DNA of 64,000 bases, from the NCBI GenBank assembly GCA_947477565.1, contig CANJUR010000005.1, forward strand, positions 1 to 64,000, in the 5' to 3' direction. The first letter of the stretch is position 1. Every line of letters begins with the position of its first letter. Of the stretch, positions 8,754-17,538 are shown in pieces. The notes beneath the pieces were generated by a model. That model did no database searches. It had not been told where the DNA came from and worked only from the letters and a program-made list of their open reading frames with translations. Made by a program: the position numbers and the translations under genes. This DNA is from Deltaproteobacteria bacterium. GTDB lineage: Bacteria > Myxococcota_A > Polyangia > Polyangiales > Ga0077539.

Positions 8754-11353
8754 TTCGCTGCGATCATCGCCTTCAGTTGTGCGAGCAGGTGCATCGCGTC
8801 CATCGGAGTCATCCGATCGAGTTCGACGCCTTCCAGCGCAGCAATTACCGGGTGTTCTCGGGACAATGGCGCGGGCTTCTCCTCGAACAACCCGATCTGC
8901 TTCGGCGCGCGTCGAGTTGGACCTTCGCCGCGCTCAAGGTCCTTGAGCATCGCCCGCGCTCGCAGCAGCACCGGCTCTGGCAGGCCAGCGATCTTCGCGA
9001 CGGCGACGCCGTAAGACCGGCTCGCCCCGCCCTCCGCGAGCTTGTGTAGAAAGACGATATCGTCGCCGGTTTCGCGAGCTGATACGTTGACGTTGGCGAC
9101 ATGGGAGCGCGTCTCGGCCAGTGCGCAGAGTTCGTGATAGTGGGTCGCAAACATCGCCCGTGCCTTCACGACATCGTGCAGATACTCCGCGACGGCCCAG
9201 GCGATAGCCAACCCGTCGAAAGTGCTAGTACCCCGCCCGATCTCATCGAAAAGAACCAGCGAACGCGCGGTCGCTCCCCGCAGGATGGTCGCGGTCTCCC
9301 GCATTTCCACCATGAACGTGCTCGCCCCGCGGGCTACGTCATCGCTGGCGCCTACGCGGGTGAAGATCCGGTCGACCTTCCCTACCCGCGCCGACCGCGC
9401 CGGCACGAAGCTTCCCGCCTGCGCCATCAGTACGATGAGCGCCACCTGCCGCATCAGCGTGCTCTTCCCGGCCATGTTCGGACCGGTCACGAGAAGCAGC
9501 CGCGCCCCCTGCTGTTCGAGCTTGATGTCGTTGGCCACGAAGGCGCCTGGCTCGAGCATCATTTCCACCACCGGGTGCCGCGCATCGCGCAGGTCGATCA
9601 CCCCGCTGTCATCCACGATGGGTCGCGAGTAGTCGTGCCGATGCGCGACCTCCGCCAGCGCTGCGATGGCGTCCAGGTCGGCCAGTTGATTGGCCAACCG
9701 CGACAACTTCCCCACTGCCTCTGCAACCTTGCCACGCAGTTGTTCGTAGCGCGCGCGCTCGAGTTCCCGGGCACGCTCCTCGGCCTCCAGGATCTCCGTC
9801 TCGAGGGAGGTGAGTTCATCGGTGATGAAGCGCTCGCCCCCGGCGATGGTCTGCTTGCGGCGATAGTCTACTGGGACGAGGTGCAGGTTGGCATTGGTCA
9901 CTTCAATGAAGTACCCAAACACTCCATTGAACTTGATCTTCAGGGAAGTGATCCTGGTGCGCGTTCGTTCGCGCGTCTCCATCGACAGGATCACCTCCCG
10001 TGCGTTGCTTGCGAGCCCGGTATAGCGATCGAGTTCGATGTCGAAGCCCGCCCGGAAAACTCCGCCATCTTCGAGGGCCGCCGGGGGGCTGTCTGCCAGA
10101 GATCCGTCGAGCACTGCACAGAGCGCAGCGCACGGATCCATCACTCGCAGCGAGCCGAGCGCTTCCGCGGCCTCTGCGTTGGCGGTGAGCGTCGCAAGCA
10201 GCGTCGGCATGCGCTTGAGACCATCGCGCAGCGTCCCGAGGTCGCGCGGCGTGGCGACCTTCATCGTCGCCCGCACAGCGAGTCGTTCCAGGTCGGGAAT
10301 CATCGCGAGTGACTCGCGCACCCCCTGCCGAAGTTCGGGGTGCACCACCAGCGCCTCGACTGCGTCTTGCCGACGGTGAACCCGCTTGATGTCCTGCAGC
10401 GGAAACGCAAGCCAGGTACGCAACCGTCGCGCGCCCATCGCGGTAATCGTCTCATCGAGGTGCGCGAGAAGGGTTCCCTTCTTGTCTCCGCGCACCGATC
10501 GAAACAGCTCAAGGTGACCCTGGGTGGTCTCGTCGATGTGCAGGTGCTCACGGGCGTCGAGTCGAGCCGCGCGTTGCACCGAAACTGCCGTCCCAGGCTG
10601 AAACGCCATCGCGTAGCGCAGCGCCAGGGCGGCAGCGACGCGGGTCCCGACGGGCAGCGCACCGAAGCCCGCGTGGAGGCCTTCATCGCCCATGGCAGCG
10701 GCCAGGACGTCACTCGCCTCGCGCGGGCCAAGCGGCGCAACTGCACGCACAAACAGACGGGGGAGCAGGTGCACTTCGGCACGTACAGCTACCTCCTGAT
10801 CTTTCGTACATACGAGTTCGCGAACATCGAGTCGCGCGAGTTCGCCCACGACACCAAAGAGGTCATTGACTTCAGTAGTAAAGAGTTCGCCTGTGGAGAG
10901 ATCGTACGCGGCGATGGACCAAAGCCTCCCGCTCTCCGGCGGAACAACCGCTGCGAGAAACTGGTTGGCGCGAGCATCGAGCGATTCAGCGTCGAGAACG
11001 AGGGCGGGAGTGAGTACGCGGACGACCCCTCGCTTGACGATTCCTTTCGCCTTCGACGGGTCTTCGAGTTGCTCGCAGACCGCGACATTGTGCCCCATAT
11101 CCAGCAATCGCGGAATGTACGCGGGCGCTGCATGGTAGGGGATGCCGCACATCGGAATGGAGTCGGCTTCATTCTTGTTGCGAGAGGTCAGGGTCAGGTC
11201 GAGGGCCTTCGCCGCGGTCAGCGCGTCATCGAAGAACAACTCATAGAAATCCCCCATCCGGAAGAAGAGTAGCGCGTCGGGATAGAGCGCTTTCTCCCGG
11301 AGATACTGCTGCATGGCCGGCGCCTGTGCGCCCTTGGACTGGGTTCCGTTCAT
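8750..11353 (-). CDS. mutS: DNA mismatch repair protein MutS
   Basis: 867 residues, full length for MutS (about 850-870). The N-terminal mismatch-recognition domain has MGDFYELFFDDA near residue 33, containing the Phe-x-Glu that probes the mispair, and MCGIPYHA. The ATPase shows Walker A in TGPNMAGKSTLMRQ (about 622), Walker B in LFDEIGRGTSTFDG, and the conserved FATHYHEL. Near the C-terminus KQIGLF matches the QxxLF-type clamp-binding motif. It binds mismatches as a dimer and recruits MutL; no mutL is in the window. It sits 72 bp downstream of the respiratory operon's last gene and overlaps the CapA-like gene by 4 bp, so it may be read by transcripts from upstream. Confidence 0.97.
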   Translation of the reverse strand: MNGTQSKGAQAPAMQQYLREKALYPDALLFFRMGDFYELFFDDALTAAKALDLTLTSRNKNEADSIPMCGIPYHAAPAYIPRLLDMGHNVAVCEQLEDPSKAKGIVKRGVVRVLTPALVLDAESLDARANQFLAAVVPPESGRLWSIAAYDLSTGELFTTEVNDLFGVVGELARLDVRELVCTKDQEVAVRAEVHLLPRLFVRAVAPLGPREASDVLAAAMGDEGLHAGFGALPVGTRVAAALALRYAMAFQPGTAVSVQRAARLDAREHLHIDETTQGHLELFRSVRGDKKGTLLAHLDETITAMGARRLRTWLAFPLQDIKRVHRRQDAVEALVVHPELRQGVRESLAMIPDLERLAVRATMKVATPRDLGTLRDGLKRMPTLLATLTANAEAAEALGSLRVMDPCAALCAVLDGSLADSPPAALEDGGVFRAGFDIELDRYTGLASNAREVILSMETRERTRTRITSLKIKFNGVFGYFIEVTNANLHLVPVDYRRKQTIAGGERFITDELTSLETEILEAEERARELERARYEQLRGKVAEAVGKLSRLANQLADLDAIAALAEVAHRHDYSRPIVDDSGVIDLRDARHPVVEMMLEPGAFVANDIKLEQQGARLLLVTGPNMAGKSTLMRQVALIVLMAQAGSFVPARSARVGKVDRIFTRVGASDDVARGASTFMVEMRETATILRGATARSLVLFDEIGRGTSTFDGLAIAWAVAEYLHDVVKARAMFATHYHELCALAETRSHVANVNVSARETGDDIVFLHKLAEGGASRSYGVAVAKIAGLPEPVLLRARAMLKDLERGEGPTRRAPKQIGLFEEKPAPLSREHPVIAALEGVELDRMTPMDAMHLLAQLKAMIAAK

Positions 11354-11425
11354 CGCACTTCAAGCCACCGCGGGCTGTGTTGGAGGGGGCGTGCGCACGA
11401 TGATGCCCTCAATCGCGCTCCGCGG

Positions 11426-12226
11426 CTACGGCGTGTTGATCGGGTCCGGACCGCCATAGAGCGGGAGCGCCGGAGGCTCCGGCGTTCGCAGGATTGAGTC
11501 CTGTCGAAGCCCCGCGAGGTCTCCGACAACGATACCGTTTTCATCTGCAAAGACGCTCTCGCGCCCGTAGACGGTATAGACCCGCAGCGAGCGTCCGTAC
11601 TCGGCAACATACTGATCGGGCTCACGGCGCAGGGTGACCTCACGCACGATCTCGAGGGCCTCCCGAATATCGAGCACCACCTCACGGACCCGCCCACCGA
11701 CCTGAAGATTCGCGCGGCGAATCCAGGCGGTGATCATGCCCCGGCCAGGACCGAGCACAACCGTCGGTCGCTCCCCGCGAAGAATCTCATACGTGCGTAC
11801 GCCGTTGTTGAGTCGAGTGATGGTGACGCGCGGGGTACGGAGTTCATACCGACGAATGTCTGCCATGCCATCGGCCCGAGGGACCCCGGGGAGGGTCATA
11901 CGCTTCCACGCCCTCAGCGGAAGCCAATCCAGATCGTACACGACCTCGACGTCAGCGACGTTCAGTGGCCACTCCTGTCGCACCGTCACGACGTTGATGC
12001 AGTCACGACGGCGCAGGGAAAAGCGCTCGTTGATGAGCTTCTCAACGGAGTACTCGCCCGAGCGGAGGTGACCCTCGGCCAGTGTCTCTCCCTCTGGGAG
12101 CGCACCGTGACCACAGTTGGGATACGGAAGTTGAGGAACCGAAGCGACGGGAAGGTGCTTCCGACGACAACCCGCCGAGAGAAGCGTGAGGCACAGGGCG
12201 ACGAGTATTACGCCCTTCGGAGCCAA
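11426..12226 (-). CDS. Lipoprotein of unknown function at end of cox operon
   Basis: 266 residues. The only possible start is TTG 12226, immediately after the ctaF stop codon and in the same frame, so translation probably depends on re-initiation. Residues 1-20 (MAPKGVILVALCLTLLSAGC) are an ideal lipoprotein signal with lipobox LSAGC. The rest is strand-rich, with a mid-region stretch RITRLNNGVRTYEILRGE-like pattern and VREVVLDIREALEIVREVTL near residues 180-200. I recognise no family. Only two cysteines occur in the mature protein beyond the lipidated one (NCGHG and RDCINV), and there is no CxxCH. Position suggests an accessory role in oxidase assembly or an unrelated passenger; this is inference. 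Confidence 0.65.
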   Translation of the reverse strand: MAPKGVILVALCLTLLSAGCRRKHLPVASVPQLPYPNCGHGALPEGETLAEGHLRSGEYSVEKLINERFSLRRRDCINVVTVRQEWPLNVADVEVVYDLDWLPLRAWKRMTLPGVPRADGMADIRRYELRTPRVTITRLNNGVRTYEILRGERPTVVLGPGRGMITAWIRRANLQVGGRVREVVLDIREALEIVREVTLRREPDQYVAEYGRSLRVYTVYGRESVFADENGIVVGDLAGLRQDSILRTPEPPALPLYGGPDPINTP

Positions 12227-12691
12227 TCAGTGATGCTCACCCGCCGCCGCGGGCTCAGCGCTCGCCGGAGCGGCCGGGGTCTGCAGGCCACCCGGAGCGA
12301 CAGCGCCTGAACGCTGAAGGCGGTGTGCACCGTTATCAGCATCGACTGCGCCGCGGGTCGCCAGATCGTCATTCGACAACCCGAGAAAGATCGCGAGAAA
12401 GACGAATGCACCGATAAAAATAATCGAGTGAATCGGCTTGTCGCCCTTCAAGTGCATGAAGAAGGTTGCAACGAGTGACGCCTTCATCGTGGCGATGAAA
12501 ATCGCGACGAAGGTATTAGCCGGGCCGAGGTCAACGTAGGATACCGCAACGGTCACCACGGTCAGTACAATGAGTACTGCGAAGATGGAGATCATAAAGA
12601 GCGGCGAGTTGACGTGCGCGTGAACCTCCCCATCGGAGTCGTCATGGCCGTGCGAGTGATCGGAGACGTGGTCGTTGGTCGCGGTGCTCAT
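12227..12691 (-). CDS. ctaF: Cytochrome c oxidase subunit IV (caa3 type)
   Basis: 154 residues. A His-rich N-terminus (DHVSDHSHGHDDSDGEVHAH) precedes three predicted transmembrane helices: MISIFAVLIVLTVVTVAVSY, a second centred on ANTFVAIFIATMKASLVATF, and SIIFIGAFVFLAIFLGLSN. The segment MKASLVATFFMHLKGDK is the hallmark of prokaryotic COX4/CtaF proteins. A Pro/Ala-rich tail follows. The ATG at 12691 overlaps the subunit III stop codon by one base. It is a small structural subunit of the oxidase, with no redox centre. The His-rich N-terminus is on the cytoplasmic side by topology prediction and might hold metal, but there is no direct evidence. Confidence 0.88.
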   Translation of the reverse strand: MSTATNDHVSDHSHGHDDSDGEVHAHVNSPLFMISIFAVLIVLTVVTVAVSYVDLGPANTFVAIFIATMKASLVATFFMHLKGDKPIHSIIFIGAFVFLAIFLGLSNDDLATRGAVDADNGAHRLQRSGAVAPGGLQTPAAPASAEPAAAGEHH

Positions 12692-13407
12692 CAGCCCACC
12701 AGATACAGCAGCGGGAAGAGGTAAATCCAGACGAGATCGACGAGGTGCCAATACAGCGCGCCGATCTCGACCGGGGTGAAGTACTGCTTCGAGAAGTCAC
12801 CGGCGAGGTTCTTCTTGAGCACCCAGGACAGCACTCCCATGCCGAGGAGCACGTGCACGCCGTGCAGGCCCGTCATCATGAAGTACAGCGCAAAAAACAT
12901 GTGCGCGCGATACGGCAGTGTGTGCCCGTGATGGGCGTGCTGCGCGAGGTGCGCGGTGAAGTAATGCCCCGGCAGCAGGCCGTCGTGAAACTTGTGCTGG
13001 TACTCGAAGAATTTCACGACGAGGAAGATGCATGCACAGATCAGTGTGATGACCAGCCAGCGAGTGGTGCCCTTTCGGTCACCAACCTGGGACTGCCGAA
13101 CTGCGAGCGCGGCCGTCAGCGAACTAAAGAGCAGGACGACGGTGTTGACCGCACCCATGATCTTGTCGAGTCGCTCATGCGCTTGATGAAACATCTCGGG
13201 TTCCTGGCCCCGAAAGATTCCGTAAGCGACAAAAAGACCGCCGAACATCAGGATTTCTGTGGCGATGAAGATCCACATCCCCAGTTTGGCGGAGTCGAAC
13301 TGATGGACTGGATTGTCAAAATGGTGCGCAAGGAAAGGGTGGTGATGCCCGCTCCCGTGCCCGCTTTCGGCGGCTTTGGGAGCCTCGGTCGTGGTGGCGC
13401 TGCTCAT
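12691..13407 (-). CDS. ctaE: Cytochrome c oxidase subunit III
   Basis: 238 residues with five to six predicted helices. Recognisable subunit III landmarks are KLGMWIFIATEILMFGGLFV, the central helix with VNTVVLLFSSLTAALAV, KFFEYQHKF, FFALYFMMTGLHGVHVLLGM, and the ending GALYWHLVDLVWIYLFPLLY. The conserved Glu in KFFEY and the His residues of TGLHGxHV are present. ATG 13407 lies 47 bp downstream of the subunit I stop. The N-terminus is His-rich (SGHGSGHHHPFLAHH). In caa3 oxidases subunit III sits against subunit I and supports stability and proton uptake. Confidence 0.95.
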   Translation of the reverse strand: MSSATTTEAPKAAESGHGSGHHHPFLAHHFDNPVHQFDSAKLGMWIFIATEILMFGGLFVAYGIFRGQEPEMFHQAHERLDKIMGAVNTVVLLFSSLTAALAVRQSQVGDRKGTTRWLVITLICACIFLVVKFFEYQHKFHDGLLPGHYFTAHLAQHAHHGHTLPYRAHMFFALYFMMTGLHGVHVLLGMGVLSWVLKKNLAGDFSKQYFTPVEIGALYWHLVDLVWIYLFPLLYLVG

Positions 13408-13454
13408 CGCTGGTCTCTCTACGAGTGATCGTTGGCCGGAGGCAAGAGCATCGC

Positions 13455-15134
13455 TCAGGACTCGGTCTTCTTGAAGTCCTCGGGGAAGCCGTCGAACAGC
13501 TCCTCCTCGGTGGCCTCGTGGTAGTCGTACGGGCCGCGGGTGATGGTCGGCGTATCGATGAAGTTCGAAAACACCGGAGGAGACGCGGTATTCCACTCGA
13601 ATCCGGCCGAACCCCAGGGGTTTGGCGGAGCCTTGGCACCCCGGAGAAGCGACTGCACCAGCACTCCTGCGAGGATGAAGAAGCCGACCGCGAGCACCCA
13701 GGACCCGTAGGTCGAGAACGCGTGATAAGGCCGGAACTCCGGCACGTAGTCATAGTAGCGCCGCGGCATGCCCCGCGAACCCATGATGAACTGCGCAATG
13801 AACACGGCATTGAAGCCGACAAACACGAAGGCCCACGACACCTTGGCAGCGGGCTCGTTGTAGAGCTTACCAGTGATCTTCGGCCACCAATAGAGCAGGC
13901 CGCCGACGAAGGCCATCACCGTGCCGCCCATCATCACGTAGTGAAAGTGGGCCACTACGAAATAAGTGTCGTGCAGGTGAATATCGACAGAGAGGGTTCC
14001 GAGGAAGAGCCCCGTAAGGCCGCCAATGGTGAAGAGCACCAGGAACGACAACGCATACAGCATCGGGGTGGCAAGCCAGATGGAGCCCTTGTAAAGAGTT
14101 GCCGTCCAGTTGAAGACCTTCACTCCTGATGGAATGGCCACTAGCATGGTTAGTCCCGAGAACACCATCGTGGCGAACTCAGACTGACCGCTGGTGAACA
14201 TGTGATGGCCCCACACCAGAAAGCCCAGAAGGGCCAGTCCCAGAGAGCTCATCGCGATGGCGAAGTAGCCGAAGATCGCCCTACGGGAGAACGTCGCGAA
14301 TAGTTCGCTAACGATCGCCATGCCAGGGACGATCATAATGTAGACGGCGGGGTGCGAGTAAAACCAGAAGAAGTGCTGGAAAAGCACCGGGTCGCCGCCC
14401 AGAGAGGCGTCAAAGATGCCCAACCCGAGAAGCCTCTCGGCCGCGAGAAGCGCGAGGGTGATAGCAAGCACCGGAGTCGCCAGCACCTGAATGACCGACG
14501 TCGCGTACATACCCCATACGAACAGGGGCAGACGTCGCCAGTGCATGCCCGGCGCGCGGAGCTTGTGGATGGTAACGATGAAGTTGAGACCAGTGAGGAT
14601 GCTCGAGAAACCCAGAATGAAAACCCCGAGAGTCATCGAAACGACGCTCGACGAGCTGGTCGTGCTGTAAGGGGTGTAGAATGTCCACCCCGTATCGACC
14701 GCACCCGAAACGATGCTGAAGAGACAGAAAACGGCGCCAATGACGTAGATGTACAAGCTCATCAGGTTGAGCCGCGGGAACGCCACGTCCTTCGCGCCCA
14801 GCATGATCGGAAGAACGAAGTTACCGAGCGCCGCCGGGATGCTCGGAATGATGAAGAGGAACACCATGATCGCGCCGTGGAGCGTGAACACCCGGTTGTA
14901 GGTGGCAGCGCCCATGATGGTGCGTCCAGGGGTGAGCAGTTCGAGCCGGATGAGTAGCGCGAACATACCTCCAAGGAAGAAAGCCAGGGTCACCGAGCAC
15001 AGGTACATCACCCCGATACGCTTGTGATCGAGGGTGGTGAGCCAGGACCATACGCCCTTCTCGGCCTTCAGATAGTTCACGTTCAGATGAGGCTCCTCGT
15101 TGTGCGAGGGAGCGATTGCTACTTCGGTTGCCAT
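13455..15134 (-). CDS. ctaD: Cytochrome c oxidase subunit I, A2-type
   Basis: 559 residues, twelve helices, the catalytic haem-copper subunit. Haem a ligand region [15 protein letters not shown]; Cu_B site [11 protein letters not shown] plus GHHMFTSGQ; haem a/a3 ligand block [17 protein letters not shown]. The sequence before the Cu_B histidine reads [10 protein letters not shown]. The Tyr-Ser pair in place of the D-channel Glu of HPEVY is the defining feature of A2-type haem-copper oxidases, as in Thermus caa3. The Tyr of HPAVY that cross-links to the Cu_B His is kept. The gene lies between subunit II (38 bp upstream) and subunit III. Terminal reduction of oxygen to water with proton pumping is the established role. 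Confidence 0.97.
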   Translation of the reverse strand: MATEVAIAPSHNEEPHLNVNYLKAEKGVWSWLTTLDHKRIGVMYLCSVTLAFFLGGMFALLIRLELLTPGRTIMGAATYNRVFTLHGAIMVFLFIIPSIPAALGNFVLPIMLGAKDVAFPRLNLMSLYIYVIGAVFCLFSIVSGAVDTGWTFYTPYSTTSSSSVVSMTLGVFILGFSSILTGLNFIVTIHKLRAPGMHWRRLPLFVWGMYATSVIQVLATPVLAITLALLAAERLLGLGIFDASLGGDPVLFQHFFWFYSHPAVYIMIVPGMAIVSELFATFSRRAIFGYFAIAMSSLGLALLGFLVWGHHMFTSGQSEFATMVFSGLTMLVAIPSGVKVFNWTATLYKGSIWLATPMLYALSFLVLFTIGGLTGLFLGTLSVDIHLHDTYFVVAHFHYVMMGGTVMAFVGGLLYWWPKITGKLYNEPAAKVSWAFVFVGFNAVFIAQFIMGSRGMPRRYYDYVPEFRPYHAFSTYGSWVLAVGFFILAGVLVQSLLRGAKAPPNPWGSAGFEWNTASPPVFSNFIDTPTITRGPYDYHEATEEELFDGFPEDFKKTES

Positions 15135-15172
15135 ATTCGGTTTCCTCGAAACTCCCTCAGGACTTCGTGGGC

Positions 15173-16171
15173 TCAGCGCAGCATTCGGATGTAAGCGATC
15201 AGCGCGTCGAGTTGCCGGTCAGTCAGCGATCCCTGATAGGACGGCATGACTGGATTGAAACCCCGCACGACCTGCGCGTTGGGCTCCAGGATCGATCGAC
15301 GGATGTAATTCTCATCAGCAGTCACCTGCGTGCCATCCGCAAGCGGCACGACATGCCCAAAAACACCCTGCCAGGTTGGGCCCGTCATGGGCGACCCATT
15401 GACGGAGTGACAGGTGTTACAGTTCTGCTGGGTATAGAGTTGCTCGCCCCACTCCGCGGCGGTGAACTCAATACCATTATCGTGCGAAGGCGCGCGCAAG
15501 ATGGATTCCAGGTACGGCGCCCAGCCGGACTGAGGAACAATGTGCACCATACCATTCATCGAGAAATGGCCTGTATCGCGCACAGAGCCGTCGGGCTGCA
15601 TCACCGGAAGGTCCGCCGCGCCACAGTACTCCGCGCAAAAGAAACGTGTGTCGCCTGCGTGCGTAGCCTGAAACCAGAGGGTCGAGTACATTCCCGGAAC
15701 GACGTCGCGCTTCACACGGAAGGCCGGAATGAACATCGCGTGGAGAACATCCTCGGAGGACATCACGAACCGCACCGGCCGATTGATCGGGACGGTGACA
15801 GCGTTCTGGCTGTGACCACCATTCGGATACTCGAAGTCCCAGGACCACTTCCGGGCGCGAACCCGAATATCAAGGGCGTCCGGCGGAGGCGAAGTGAGAC
15901 TCACGTAGCCCACAAAGCCCCAATGGAAGAGCAGCACCAGTAAAACTACTGGAGCTACCGTCCAAGCAAGCTCCATCACCAGGTTGTGCCCAGTCGGTTC
16001 GGCTTTCACGCCCGGCTTCCGCCGGTACTTCACCACCAGATACATGGCCGTACCGATGATCCCCACGAAGAGGACCACGCTCATCCAGTAGATGAAATAG
16101 AACAGCCAATCGTACCCAGGGCCGAAGGTCGACCATTGGGCGGGGAGCTGCTTCATCAAATCGGTGTTCAT
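15173..16171 (-). CDS. ctaC: caa3 oxidase subunit II with fused cytochrome c
   Basis: 332 residues. Two N-terminal helices (about 23-50 and 64-88) are followed by the periplasmic cupredoxin domain and a C-terminal class I cytochrome c domain with CNTCHSVNG (about 248) and a Met ligand candidate in [11 protein letters not shown]. The Cu_A site begins with [20 protein letters not shown] and CAEYCG, but the remaining ligands come late. Instead of the usual CGxxHxxM, 17 residues separate CG from HFSM. The conserved elements are therefore all there, split by about 15 extra residues ([17 protein letters not shown]). It receives electrons from ACIII through its own haem c and passes them through Cu_A to haem a. 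Confidence 0.95.
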   Translation of the reverse strand: MNTDLMKQLPAQWSTFGPGYDWLFYFIYWMSVVLFVGIIGTAMYLVVKYRRKPGVKAEPTGHNLVMELAWTVAPVVLLVLLFHWGFVGYVSLTSPPPDALDIRVRARKWSWDFEYPNGGHSQNAVTVPINRPVRFVMSSEDVLHAMFIPAFRVKRDVVPGMYSTLWFQATHAGDTRFFCAEYCGAADLPVMQPDGSVRDTGHFSMNGMVHIVPQSGWAPYLESILRAPSHDNGIEFTAAEWGEQLYTQQNCNTCHSVNGSPMTGPTWQGVFGHVVPLADGTQVTADENYIRRSILEPNAQVVRGFNPVMPSYQGSLTDRQLDALIAYIRMLR

Positions 16172-16218
16172 CGCAGAAGCCTTCTCAGGTCTGTTCGTGC
16201 TGTTCGTGGAAAGTCATC

Positions 16219-17076
16219 TCAGGCCGCCGCGCTCGAGGGCGCTGCGGGAGGGTGTGGATCAGCTCGGCCTCTGCGCCGCTCCCGATGCCACATCACCATC
16301 AGAAAGGAGCCGAGCAAGATCAGCGTCACAACGCCGCCGAGCCGCATCACCCGCATCGCCCAGAGCACATAACCCTGACCCTGCGGGTCGTAGTGATAAC
16401 AATACAGAATCAAGCGCTCGACGGTCGAGATCGAACGACCCTGGGAGGCCTCGAGCAACCCGACACGTACGTCAGTGGGCTTGTACTGGATACCATACAA
16501 GTAGCGGGCAACCTTTCCCTCTGGGGTCAGGAGCATCGTCACCGCAGGGTGGGCGTACTGATCCTGAGCACGGTCGTACCGGTACTGAAAACCCACCGCG
16601 TCCGCGACCCGCCGAATCTGCGACTCCGAACCGGTGAGGAAGTGCCAGCCACGTGCCGCGGAAGGACGATTGTACTGAGTGAGCACCCTTCCCCGGCGCT
16701 CGAATGCAGCGCGCGGAGTCTCTCGCGGGTCAATGCTGATTGTCACGGCGTCAAACTCCTCGCCCACGCTCCAGGTCGTCTCCTGAAGTCCCCGGACGGC
16801 GGCGTTTAACACCATGTTGCACAGCATCGCGCAGCGTGAATAGGCGAGGTTGAGGACTACCGGCCGATGCCCGTCGAAGTATTGCCCAAGCCTTACCGGA
16901 CGACCATTCTCGTCAAGAAAAGTCGTATCGCCCGGAACCTGTCCGTTAAGGTGCTCAATGACCCCGACATTCTGCATCTCCCGTGGAAGAACGTTGACCT
17001 GTGCGCTCGCCGACCGCGACAACGTCGCGATAGCAAAGCAAAGCATCACCGATTGACCAGAGACGCGGGCGCTCAT
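16219..17076 (-). CDS. SCO1/SenC-family copper chaperone, membrane-anchored
   Basis: 285 residues from ATG 17076, 7 bp after the preceding stop; the longer frame to 17235 is an artefact. A signal sequence (residues about 1-26) leads to a thioredoxin-fold SCO domain with the copper-binding CAMLCNMV (CxxxC) and the distal His in QYAHPAVTML. ISIDPRETP is the usual SCO VSVDPERDT block. A C-terminal helix (about 248-270, LGGVVTLILLGSFLMVMWH) anchors it, as in other SCO proteins found in ACIII-oxidase operons. It should deliver copper to the Cu_A site of the subunit II encoded next. Confidence 0.9.
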   Translation of the reverse strand: MSARVSGQSVMLCFAIATLSRSASAQVNVLPREMQNVGVIEHLNGQVPGDTTFLDENGRPVRLGQYFDGHRPVVLNLAYSRCAMLCNMVLNAAVRGLQETTWSVGEEFDAVTISIDPRETPRAAFERRGRVLTQYNRPSAARGWHFLTGSESQIRRVADAVGFQYRYDRAQDQYAHPAVTMLLTPEGKVARYLYGIQYKPTDVRVGLLEASQGRSISTVERLILYCYHYDPQGQGYVLWAMRVMRLGGVVTLILLGSFLMVMWHRERRRGRADPHPPAAPSSAAA

Positions 17077-17083
17077 TCGGCTC

Positions 17084-17521
17084 TCAGTGCGCTCCGGCAG
17101 CGGCAGGAGCACCAGGAGCGGCCACAACCGCCGGACCCGCAAGAGCGGTCGGGGAGGCCGCCTCGACAACCGCAGGAGCCGGACGAGGTACTTCGCGCGG
17201 GGCGAGCGTCCATCCCTGCAGAGGTGCAAAGTCAACCGAGGACGTCGGGCGAATCGATTCCGGGCGGAGTCCGGCCGAGACCGCTGCTATCGCATTGGGG
17301 AGCCTCGTCAGGCGGCGCTCCTCTTCGCTGCGAACGCGCCCTGAAGTCCAGATGTACGAACCTCCATGCAAAATCGCGTCAATGTGCTCACGAGAGCGCG
17401 CATCATATGCGTTGTGGAAGTAGGAGACGAAGAACACCCTCATCGCCACCAGGATGCCAATCGACAGCCCGGCGACAGTGATGATGACTTTGATCGGTGG
17501 TTCGGTCTTATCGACAGCCAT
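17084..17521 (-). CDS. Small single-helix membrane protein in act-cox operon
   Basis: 145 residues, function unknown. One transmembrane helix near the N-terminus (IKVIITVAGLSIGILVAMRV, about 10-30) is followed by a conserved-looking FFVSYFHNAYDARSREHIDA, then a Pro/Ala-rich low-complexity tail of about 40 residues ending in PGAPAAAGAH. No haem or metal motif. It lies between actF (17 bp upstream) and the SCO gene (7 bp downstream), so it is co-transcribed with both. It could be an extra small subunit or assembly factor of the ACIII-oxidase supercomplex; that is inference from position and topology. Confidence 0.7.
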   Translation of the reverse strand: MAVDKTEPPIKVIITVAGLSIGILVAMRVFFVSYFHNAYDARSREHIDAILHGGSYIWTSGRVRSEEERRLTRLPNAIAAVSAGLRPESIRPTSSVDFAPLQGWTLAPREVPRPAPAVVEAASPTALAGPAVVAAPGAPAAAGAH

Positions 17522-17538
17522 GATCCTTTAAATCCTCG

